From Rubrobacter sp. (GTDB lineage: Bacteria; Actinomycetota; Rubrobacteria; Rubrobacterales; Rubrobacteraceae), in the NCBI GenBank assembly GCA_013815575.1, contig JACDFX010000006.1:1-17037 (forward strand): DNA of 17,037 nt, given 5' to 3'. The notes beneath the pieces are model-generated. The model had not been told where the DNA came from, made no database searches, and saw only the letters and a list, made by a program, of their open reading frames with translations. Of this stretch, positions 9,778 to 16,013 are shown in pieces. A program made the translations under genes and the position numbers. Every line of letters begins with the position of its first letter. Position 1 is the stretch's first letter.

Positions 9778-10386
9778 ATGTCCCGCCGGTACGACCTTTT
9801 TAGGCGGTTCATGATCCTGCTCTGCCGCATCCTGTTCGGGTTGAAGATCCAGGGCATGGAGAAGGCGCCGAAGGACGGCCCCCTGGTCATCGCGGCCAAC
9901 CACATCCAGTACCCTGACCCCGTGCTCGTCTGCATGGCGATCCCCCGCCGCATGCAGTGGATGGGCAAGAAACAACTCTACGAGCCCCCGTACAAGAGGT
10001 TCTTCGAGTTTATAGGCTCCTTTCCGGTAGACCGAGAGGGCGGCGGACGGGCCGGGGTGCGGATCGCTCTCGCCTACCTCGCCGAAGGATGGGCGCTCGG
10101 CATCTTCCCGGAGGGGACCCACAAGGACGACGGGACCGCAAGGGAGGCCAAGAGCGGGGCCGTCATGCTCGCCATCCGAGGCGGCGCCCCCGTGCTGCCC
10201 GTTTTTGTTAGCAAGATGCCGGGTCCGCTGGCGCGTCTGCGCGGCGAGCGGTTACGCCTGATAGTAGGGGAGCCGATCACGCTCGATAAGGGCCTGCGCG
10301 GCGGCAAGGCCTACCGCGAGGCCGCGGACGACGTCCTGCGGACAATCTACGCCCTGCCCAGAGAGCACCGGAAGGATCAAGCATGA
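9778..10386 (+). CDS. plsC: 1-acyl-sn-glycerol-3-phosphate acyltransferase (PlsC-like)
   Basis: Adds the second acyl chain to lysophosphatidic acid to make phosphatidic acid, on the inner face of the membrane. From ATG 9778 it has 202 residues: an N-terminal amphipathic/hydrophobic helix, then the acyltransferase blocks NHIQYPD (His42-x4-Asp47), FPVDRE (82-87), FPEGTH (110-115, usually FPEGTR) and VLPVFV (139-144). ATG 9778 has AGGAG 13 bases upstream. A TTG at 9742 overlapping the cmk stop (TTGA) with GAGGA 4 bases before it would add 12 residues and cannot be excluded. The stop overlaps der as ATGA. A PlsC-like gene between cmk and der is seen in other Gram-positive lineages. Acyl-acceptor specificity is not provable from sequence. 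Confidence 0.88.
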   Translation: MSRRYDLFRRFMILLCRILFGLKIQGMEKAPKDGPLVIAANHIQYPDPVLVCMAIPRRMQWMGKKQLYEPPYKRFFEFIGSFPVDREGGGRAGVRIALAYLAEGWALGIFPEGTHKDDGTAREAKSGAVMLAIRGGAPVLPVFVSKMPGPLARLRGERLRLIVGEPITLDKGLRGGKAYREAADDVLRTIYALPREHRKDQA

Positions 10387-11642
10387 GCCGCCTCCCAGTC
10401 GTCGCCGTGGTCGGCGCCCCCAACGTGGGCAAGAGTTCGCTCATAAACAGGATCCTGCGCCGCAGGGGCGCCGTCGTCTCCGATCAGCCAGGCACTACCC
10501 GCGACCGCTCGTACAACAGGGCCGACTGGGCCGGAACCGAGTTCGACCTGGTGGACACCGGGGGCATGGAGCCAAGGGCCAAGGTCGGGCTGGAGGCGCT
10601 CGTGACGCTGCAGGCGCGGGTGGCCGTGGAGGAGGCCGACGTGATCCTGCACCTGACGGACGCCAGGCTCGGCCTCGCCGTCAACAAGCTGGACAACCCC
10701 GCCGACGACACCGAACGTCACGGCTTCCACGCTCTGGGCGAGGGGGAGCCCCACGCGGTCTCAGCCGTTCACGGCCTCGGTATCGGGGACCTTCTGGACG
10801 CCGTCGTCGCCTTGATCCCGGAGATGGGGAGCGAGGAGGACTCGGACCTGCCACGCCTCGCCATCGTGGGCCGGCCGAACGTCGGCAAGAGCACGCTCCT
10901 CAACAGGCTGGTGGGCTCGGAGCGGGCCGTCGTCTCCGAGGTCGCGGGCACCACGACCGACGCCGTGGCCGGGGAGATAGAGGTCGAGATAGAGGGGAGT
11001 TCGGAGCGGTATCTCCTGCTGGATACGGCCGGGGTGAGCAAGACCGCCAGGAAGGCCAGCGGGGTGCCCTACTACTCCTCGCTCAGGACCTCAGAGGCGA
11101 TCCGGCGCTCCGACGTCTCCTTGCTCCTGGTCGACGCGGTCGAGGGCCTCGTGGCCGGCGATTTGCGGATAGCCCGTGAGATCCAGGAGTCCGGCCGGGC
11201 CTGCGGGGTCCTCGTCAACAAGCGGGACCTCGTCCCGCCCGACCGCCTGCGTGAGGTGGCCGAAGGCATCGGTGCCCGCCTCACGGACCTGAAGCCCCGC
11301 TCGTTGCCGATCTCCGCGCTTACCGGAGCCGGCGTAGACGACGTGCTGCCCTTCGCCTCCCGCTTGAGGAGGGCCTACCGGTTGCGGATCCCGACCCACG
11401 AGATCGCGGAGTTCGTCAACGAGCTCGTTGACCGCAACTCGCCGCCGAGGGGCATCAAGATCCGGTACGCCACCCAGGTCGGGACCACGCCCCCCCGGTT
11501 TACCCTCTTCGCCAGCAAGCCCGACGACCTGCCGGACAACTACATCCGCTACGTCGAGAACGCGCTCCGGGAACGCTACGACTTGTGGGGCGTGGCCGTC
11601 GGGGTCAGGGCGAAGAGCAGCCGTTCGACGAGTAATCGTTAG
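10383..11642 (+). CDS. der: Ribosome-assembly GTPase Der (EngA), shortened first G domain
   Basis: Der has two GTPase domains in tandem and a KH-like domain, and acts in 50S subunit maturation. Here domain 1 has G1 GAPNVGKSS (11-19), PGTTRD, G3 DTGG (58-61) and G4 NKLD (101-104). Domain 2 has GRPNVGKST (163-171), AGTTTD, DTAG (214-217) and NKRD (279-282). The KH-like domain (about 336-410) has the typical PPRFTLF...LPDNYIRYVENALRE end. At 419 residues it is short, partly from a short inter-domain linker. In addition, about 20 residues expected between DARLG and LAVNKLD in domain 1 are missing in frame (junction near 10673/10674). ATG 10383 overlaps the plsC stop (ATGA). Identity is firm; domain 1 function is doubtful. 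Confidence 0.93.
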   Translation: MSRLPVVAVVGAPNVGKSSLINRILRRRGAVVSDQPGTTRDRSYNRADWAGTEFDLVDTGGMEPRAKVGLEALVTLQARVAVEEADVILHLTDARLGLAVNKLDNPADDTERHGFHALGEGEPHAVSAVHGLGIGDLLDAVVALIPEMGSEEDSDLPRLAIVGRPNVGKSTLLNRLVGSERAVVSEVAGTTTDAVAGEIEVEIEGSSERYLLLDTAGVSKTARKASGVPYYSSLRTSEAIRRSDVSLLLVDAVEGLVAGDLRIAREIQESGRACGVLVNKRDLVPPDRLREVAEGIGARLTDLKPRSLPISALTGAGVDDVLPFASRLRRAYRLRIPTHEIAEFVNELVDRNSPPRGIKIRYATQVGTTPPRFTLFASKPDDLPDNYIRYVENALRERYDLWGVAVGVRAKSSRSTSNR

Positions 11643-11668
11643 GCGAGTAGCCGCCCCGGCGCGTCAGG

Positions 11669-11674
11669 TAATAT
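11669..11674 (+). promoter_or_regulatory. Candidate -10 element upstream of the sugar-nucleotide transferase
   Basis: TAATAT in the 79-base gap after der, inside the nonamer GGTAATATG also found at 2019-2027. No recognisable -35 is correctly spaced. It would give a leader of about 40 bases before the mini-ORF at 11722. The 138-base der-transferase gap and the new ribosome site make a separate promoter reasonable. Confidence 0.3.
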
Positions 11675-11721
11675 GGGTCAAAACTGCTCACAGGCGGGTT
11701 AGAGGGAGAAGGGGAGTCAGA

Positions 11722-11784
11722 ATGCGCAAAGGTTGGCCCGGGGGGATCACAGACGTGGGTCGTTTTTGCGAGGTTTGGCGATGA
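11722..11784 (+). CDS. Candidate 20-codon leader ORF coupled to the next gene
   Basis: An ATG-initiated mini-ORF (M-R-K-G-W-P-G-G-I-T-D-V-G-R-F-C-E-V-W-R) ends in TGA at 11782-11784, overlapping the next gene's ATG as ATGA. A purine-rich ribosome site, with GGGGAG at 11711-11716, lies 5 bases upstream and is stronger than the GAGG (11770-11773) in front of the big gene. The layout repeats that seen before pyrG. It could be a coupling device, an attenuator or chance; no homologue is known to me. Confidence 0.45.
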   Translation: MRKGWPGGITDVGRFCEVWR

Positions 11785-14288
11785 AGGCCGTGATCATGGC
11801 CGGCGGGCAGGGCACGCGCCTGAGGCCGCTTACCAGCGACCAGCCCAAACCCATGATCCCGATAGCGAACCTGCCGTGCATGGAGCACATCGTCGGCCTC
11901 TTGAAACGCCACGGCTTCACGGACATCGCCGTCACCCTGCAGTTCATGCCGGAGGAGATCCGGGACTACTTCGGCGACGGCTCGGACTGGGGCGTGAACA
12001 TCGGCTACTCCGTCGAGGACGCCCCGGCCGGCACCGCGGGCTCCGTCAAGATGGCCGAAAGGCAGCTCGGCCTCAAAGGCGAGCGCCTCCTCATCATAAG
12101 CGGCGACGCCCTCACTGACGCCGACCTCACCCGCCTGTTGCGCTTTCACGAGGAGAAGGGCTCCGAGGCGACCATGGTCCTTAAGAGGGTCAAGAACCCG
12201 CTTGACTTCGGCATAGTCATCCTGGAAGAAGACGGGCGCATCTCGCGCTTTCTGGAGAAGCCGGCCTGGGGCCAGGTCTTCTCCGACACGGTCAACACCG
12301 GCATCTACCTTCTGGAGCCGTCCGTGATGGGGGAGATTCCCGCAGAGGGCGAGTACGACTTCTCAAAGGAGCTCTTCCCGAAGTTGCTTGAGGCCGGCCG
12401 GCCGATGTACGGCTACGTCACCGACGACTACTGGGAGGACATCGGGACGCTGGAGCAGTTCGCCTCGGCCCAGCGAGACGTGCTCGACGGCAAGGTAAAG
12501 GACGTCAGGCCGCCAGGGACGCGGCTTCGGGAGAACATCTATGTCGGGCGCAGGGCCCAGGTTGCGGAAGATGAGCTGAAGGGCCCGGTCGTGATCGGGG
12601 AGAACGCCCGCATCGATGCCGGCGCGAAGATCGGTCCCTACTCCGTCATAGCGGATAACGTCGTCGTCTCGGCGGGTGCCAGCGTCGAGCGCAGCGTGGT
12701 GGCCGAGGGGACTTATATAGGCGAGGGGGCTGAGCTAAAGGACACGCTCGTCGGGCGCAACTCCTACGTGCAGGCCAGGGCCCGGATACTCGAGCGCAGC
12801 GCCCTTGGGGACGACGTCATCGTGGGCGAGGGGGCGACCATAGCCCCAGAAGTAAAGGTCTACCCGCACAAGACCATCGAGGGCGGCGCGAACGTCACCC
12901 ACTCCCTGATCTACGAGACGATGGGCCTGCGGACGGTCTTCAAGGGCGGAGTCGTCACCGGCAAGTTCAACGTGAACCTCACCCCCGAGTTCGTCACCCG
13001 CCTGGCCTCGTCCTTCGGAACCACCCTCGACCCCGGGGCCGTCGTCACCCTGGGCCGCGACGCCTCCCGCTCCTCCCAGGTCGCCAAGCGGGCGATGACC
13101 GCGGCGCTGCTCGGGACCGGCATAAACATCCGGGATCTGAGGGCCGCCCACGCTGGCGTGGTACGCCACGACGTGCTTAGCGGCAGGTCCTCGGCGGGGG
13201 TCCACGTCCGGGCGGGTGCGGATCCGGACGACGTCGAGATCCTCTTCTTCTCCTCCGACGCCACCCCGATGACCGAGGACGACCAGCGCTCCGTGGAGAA
13301 GGCTTTCGTGCGGGAGGAGTACAGGAGGGCCTACGGGGAGGGTATAGGGGAGTTGATCTACCCCGGCCGCGTGGTCGAGCAGTTCGTCGAACGCCTGGAG
13401 CGGGTGGTCGACAAGGAGAAGACCGCTGGTGCCACGATCGTCGTGGACTTCTACGGCGGCGTCGCCGGCCTTGTCGCCAGCCGCGTCTTCTCGCGCCTTG
13501 GCATCGGGGCCGTGGTCATGGAGGGCTTCTCCAACGCCAACGTCGTCGGTTCCGGACCCTCGGCCGACCTGGACGAGAGCATCGGGCGGGTCGCCCGTAT
13601 CGTGCCCACCGTGGGGGCCGTCTTCGGGGCGGTGGTCGGCCCCGAGGCCGAGCAGGTCCGGTTCGTGGACGATGAGGGGCAGCTCGTGCCGAGCGACGTT
13701 CTGCTGGCGTGCCTGATCCAGACCACCAGGCCCCGCAAATCCGTCTTCCCAATAAACCTCTCTAGCGGCTACAGGCGGCTCGCCGAAGAGGGTGGCGGAA
13801 CGGTCGAGATCAGCCGCACGGGCATCGGCAACGTCGCGATCCGGGCCTCCGACGTCCGCGCCGACCTGGCCTCCCTGGCCGACGGCCGCTACATCTTCCC
13901 CTCCTTCCTTCCCGCCCCGGACTGCTTCATGACGCTCGCCCGCGCCCTGGAGGCCTTCCGCGAGGAGCCACTCTCCGCCGTCCGCCGCAACTTCGACGAC
14001 TCCTTCGGCAACGTCGTCCGCGAACGCCTGGAGTGCCCCTGGACGGCCAAGGGACGCGTGATGCGCGGCCTCGCCGAGCGTTTCGGCGGCGACCCGGACG
14101 CCATCCTCACCGAGGGCGTGCGCCTGAGCGTGGACGGTGGGTGGGTGCTCATGCTCCCTGACCCGGACAACCCGGTCTTCTACGTCTACGCCGAGCCCGG
14201 CGACGGCGCCGACCCCCACGCCCTCGCCGGCGAGTACGTCGAGCTCGTGCGCTCCCTCATAGAGGACGGTTCGACCGACCCCGAGTGA
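11781..14288 (+). CDS. Sugar-1-phosphate nucleotidyltransferase with hexapeptide segment and degenerate PGM/PMM-like domain
   Basis: An 835-residue three-part protein. Residues 1-235 form a nucleotidyltransferase of the GDP-mannose pyrophosphorylase/GlmU type: MAGGQGTRLRPLT (6-18), KPM, Mg-binding GDALTD (108-113), FLEKP (157-161) and WEDIGT (218-223). Residues about 250-375 look like a left-handed beta-helix of hexapeptide repeats (VVIGENARIDAGAKIG...). Residues about 385-835 resemble phosphomannomutase/phosphoglucomutase (GRDASRSS 425-432), but the catalytic Ser loop, the DGDADR metal loop and the C-terminal phosphate loop are not recognisable. It likely makes a nucleotide sugar for glycan or compatible-solute synthesis; the base and sugar are uncertain (mannose/GTP is the usual annotation for such fusions). 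ATG 11781 matches the family start and has GAGG 7 bases upstream. Confidence 0.88.
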   Translation: MKAVIMAGGQGTRLRPLTSDQPKPMIPIANLPCMEHIVGLLKRHGFTDIAVTLQFMPEEIRDYFGDGSDWGVNIGYSVEDAPAGTAGSVKMAERQLGLKGERLLIISGDALTDADLTRLLRFHEEKGSEATMVLKRVKNPLDFGIVILEEDGRISRFLEKPAWGQVFSDTVNTGIYLLEPSVMGEIPAEGEYDFSKELFPKLLEAGRPMYGYVTDDYWEDIGTLEQFASAQRDVLDGKVKDVRPPGTRLRENIYVGRRAQVAEDELKGPVVIGENARIDAGAKIGPYSVIADNVVVSAGASVERSVVAEGTYIGEGAELKDTLVGRNSYVQARARILERSALGDDVIVGEGATIAPEVKVYPHKTIEGGANVTHSLIYETMGLRTVFKGGVVTGKFNVNLTPEFVTRLASSFGTTLDPGAVVTLGRDASRSSQVAKRAMTAALLGTGINIRDLRAAHAGVVRHDVLSGRSSAGVHVRAGADPDDVEILFFSSDATPMTEDDQRSVEKAFVREEYRRAYGEGIGELIYPGRVVEQFVERLERVVDKEKTAGATIVVDFYGGVAGLVASRVFSRLGIGAVVMEGFSNANVVGSGPSADLDESIGRVARIVPTVGAVFGAVVGPEAEQVRFVDDEGQLVPSDVLLACLIQTTRPRKSVFPINLSSGYRRLAEEGGGTVEISRTGIGNVAIRASDVRADLASLADGRYIFPSFLPAPDCFMTLARALEAFREEPLSAVRRNFDDSFGNVVRERLECPWTAKGRVMRGLAERFGGDPDAILTEGVRLSVDGGWVLMLPDPDNPVFYVYAEPGDGADPHALAGEYVELVRSLIEDGSTDPE

Positions 14289-14300
14289 GGCAGGCCGATA

Positions 14301-14325
14301 CCTGAAGCTGAGATTGCGCTTCAGG
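14301..14325. repeat. 8-bp inverted repeat overlapping the rsiG-like -35 region
   Basis: CCTGAAGC (14301-14308) and GCTTCAGG (14318-14325) are perfect inverted copies separated by 9 bases. The right arm overlaps the -35 candidate TTGCGC (14314-14319). It lies 12 bases after the transferase stop, but no T-run follows, so an operator seems at least as likely as a terminator. Confidence 0.5.
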
Positions 14326-14350
14326 TTGAGGTCGCGCTATACTGTTCGGA
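14314..14350 (+). promoter_or_regulatory. Probable promoter giving a leaderless rsiG-like mRNA
   Basis: TTGCGC (14314-14319), an 18-base spacer and TATACT (14338-14343) form a plausible vegetative promoter. The expected start point, 6-8 bases after the -10, coincides with the A of the ATG at 14350. No Shine-Dalgarno fits between them, which agrees with leaderless translation. Confidence 0.55.
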
Positions 14351-14613
14351 TGGCTAGAGATGGTTTCACACCGGCCGGCGGCTTCGACTGGGAGGCGACC
14401 GAGGACATCACGGAGCTTTCCGGGGAGGATCTGAGGCTGCTTCTGGCGCGAGTCTCGCGTGAGGAGCGGGCCGTGGCTTACCGGCACGAGCTGTTGCGGG
14501 GCAGGCTCGACTTGATCCGGGCCGAGCTCGTCGACCGGGGCGTGGCGGAACTCTCGCCGGAGCAGCTAGCCAGGGTGCTTATGGGCGAGTCGGGGGAGGG
14601 TAGGGCCTCGTGA
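14350..14613 (+). CDS. rsiG: RsiG-like anti-sigma factor (single-motif, c-di-GMP type)
   Basis: An 87-residue, mainly helical charged protein. The helix ELSGEDLRLLLARVSREER followed by AVAYRHELLRGRLDLIRAEL resembles RsiG, the anti-sigma factor that holds the sigma factor WhiG when armed by cyclic di-GMP. Basal actinobacteria such as Rubrobacter radiotolerans have short single-motif RsiGs that homodimerise. The published motif is E-x3-S-x2-R-x3-Q-x3-D. Here the same register reads Glu39-x3-Ala43-x2-His46-x3-Arg50-x3-Asp54, so both acidic ends are kept but the three central ligand residues differ. ATG 14350 is chosen because it lies exactly at the predicted transcription start. Its stop overlaps the next ATG (TGATG), suggesting co-expression with the FHA gene. 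The RsiG family call is by eye; c-di-GMP binding is uncertain. Confidence 0.72.
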   Translation: MARDGFTPAGGFDWEATEDITELSGEDLRLLLARVSREERAVAYRHELLRGRLDLIRAELVDRGVAELSPEQLARVLMGESGEGRAS

Positions 14614-15065
14614 TGATCTGCCCCAACTGCGGAGCCGAGATCACGCGCAGCATGAGGTTCTGCGCCGAGTGCGGCATGAAGCTCGCCGCGGGCCAGAGCA
14701 CCGTCTCCTTCGCCCCGAGCTTCGGCGAGGAGGCCGAGGGACCACCTACCTCCGGCGGCGGTTCGGGCGGGGCCTCGCTCATAGAGCTCGACCAGGTCGA
14801 AGGTACGGCGGGCCGCCGGATGCACGACATCAGCGACGAGATCGTCACCGTTGGCCGCGGCCAGGACAGCAGCATCTTCCTGGACGACGTCACGGTCTCC
14901 AGGAGTCACGCGGAGGTCGTGCGCGGCGACCGGGGGTTCCTGATCCGGGACGCGGGTAGCCTTAACGGCACCTACGTCAACCGGGTTAGGGTCGACTCCG
15001 TGGACCTGCGCAACGGCGACGAGATACAAGTAGGAAAGTACCGTTTCAAGTTCGTGTCCTCCTAA
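14613..15065 (+). CDS. GarA-like FHA-domain protein with N-terminal zinc ribbon
   Basis: A 150-residue protein. Residues 1-25 are a zinc ribbon (Cys3, Cys6, Cys17, Cys20 in CPNC...CAEC). A short linker with Thr30 follows, then a Gly/Ser-rich segment and a C-terminal FHA domain (about 66-150) with phosphothreonine-binding residues Gly81-Arg82, Ser96-Arg97-x-His99 and Asn118-Gly119-Thr120. The FHA domain closely resembles mycobacterial GarA / corynebacterial OdhI (IFLDDVTVSRSHAE, GSLNGTYVNR, NGDEIQVGK), which control 2-oxoglutarate and glutamate metabolism after Ser/Thr kinase phosphorylation. GarA lacks the zinc ribbon. ATG 14613 overlaps the rsiG-like stop and has TAGGG 7 bases upstream; GTG 14610 is an alternative. 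The downstream MerR gene matches the garA-Rv1828 order in mycobacteria. Confidence 0.9.
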   Translation: MICPNCGAEITRSMRFCAECGMKLAAGQSTVSFAPSFGEEAEGPPTSGGGSGGASLIELDQVEGTAGRRMHDISDEIVTVGRGQDSSIFLDDVTVSRSHAEVVRGDRGFLIRDAGSLNGTYVNRVRVDSVDLRNGDEIQVGKYRFKFVSS

Positions 15066-15100
15066 AAAGGGCGAACGCGATAGAGAGCTTGGTGTAGAGG

Positions 15101-16009
15101 ATGGGAGCTAACCCGTTGGACAACGGAGACACGAACAGGAGCAGGCGGACAGATCCCCTGAGGGAAGACCCCCGCGCCCCAAACCCGCGCGAGGACGAGT
15201 TCGGACCGGAGGACAACAGGGCCCCGGACCCGCCCTTCGCAGACCCACCACTCCCCGAACCGCCCATCGCCGAATCTCCCGTACCCGAGCTGGGGGTTGA
15301 GGATCGTGCCGCGCAAGACCCGGCGGTGGGCCAGGGGATGCGGCGCGGGGGTTCCAAGGACAGCTACACCATCGGCGAGGTGGTAGAGCGCTTGAGGCCC
15401 GAGTTCCCGACGCTGTCGGTGAGCAAGATCCGTTACCTGGAGCGGCGCCGCCTCATAAACCTCACCCGCACCCGGGGCGGGTACAGGCTCTTCTCCGGCC
15501 AGGACATAGAGCTGCTCAAGTACATCCTGACCCTGCAGGACAAAGAGTACCTGCCACTGAAGGTCATAAAGAAGCGCATCGAGGGCGGGGGCGGGCTGAT
15601 GGCCGGCGGCGGCGACTCGTCCGGCGACCTTTCGCGCGTGCTCGAGGACAGGACCTACACCCGCGAAGAGCTGGCCGACACCCTGGAGACCGAATCGCGC
15701 TTCGTGGACGAGCTCATAACGGTCGGGGTGGTCGGCCGCACCGGCGAGCTCACCCAGCGGGACGCCGAGATCGCGCGCCTGGCCCTGGAGATGGCGAAGT
15801 ACTCGATCCAACCCCGTCACCTGCGCGGCATCATGGCCGCCGTGGACCGCGAGGCCGCCCTCTTTAAGCAGGTTGTCAACCCGGAGCTTCGCAGCAGGGA
15901 CGACGGCAGGGTCGCCGAAGCGATGAACAAGGCCCGCCACCTGGCCTCCGTTGACTCCCGCCTCAAAGAGCTGATGATGGCGAACGTGATCGACACCTTC
16001 GCCCCCTGA
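15101..16009 (+). CDS. MerR-family regulator, Rv1828-like, with long disordered N-terminus
   Basis: A transcription regulator of 302 residues. The MerR winged helix-turn-helix spans about 89-161 (YTIGEVVERLRP...VSKIRYLERRRLI...GGYRLFSGQDIELLKYI...YLPLKVIKKRI). Its extended LRPEFP and SKIRYLE features match mycobacterial Rv1828, which also follows garA. The C-terminal half (about 180-300) is a helical effector/dimerisation region, also Rv1828-like (ADELLTALLKAGV in Rv1828, VDELITVGVVGR here; both have PRHLR). Residues 1-85 are rich in Pro, Asp, Glu and Arg and probably disordered. ATG 15101 has AGAGG immediately before it, with no proper spacing. ATG 15338 (223 residues) would remove most of the disordered part, so the true start is uncertain. 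Effector and target genes are unknown. Confidence 0.88.
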   Translation: MGANPLDNGDTNRSRRTDPLREDPRAPNPREDEFGPEDNRAPDPPFADPPLPEPPIAESPVPELGVEDRAAQDPAVGQGMRRGGSKDSYTIGEVVERLRPEFPTLSVSKIRYLERRRLINLTRTRGGYRLFSGQDIELLKYILTLQDKEYLPLKVIKKRIEGGGGLMAGGGDSSGDLSRVLEDRTYTREELADTLETESRFVDELITVGVVGRTGELTQRDAEIARLALEMAKYSIQPRHLRGIMAAVDREAALFKQVVNPELRSRDDGRVAEAMNKARHLASVDSRLKELMMANVIDTFAP

Positions 16010-16013
16010 CGCC

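Noticed and set aside
12735..14219. 494-codon open frame on the minus strand
   Set aside because: It lies wholly antisense to the 835-residue transferase, whose motifs are clear. Long antisense frames are expected in GC-rich genes, and its product has no recognisable domain.
15062..15940. 292-codon minus-strand frame opposite the MerR gene
   Set aside because: The plus frame carries a clear MerR domain; the minus product is a compositional shadow.
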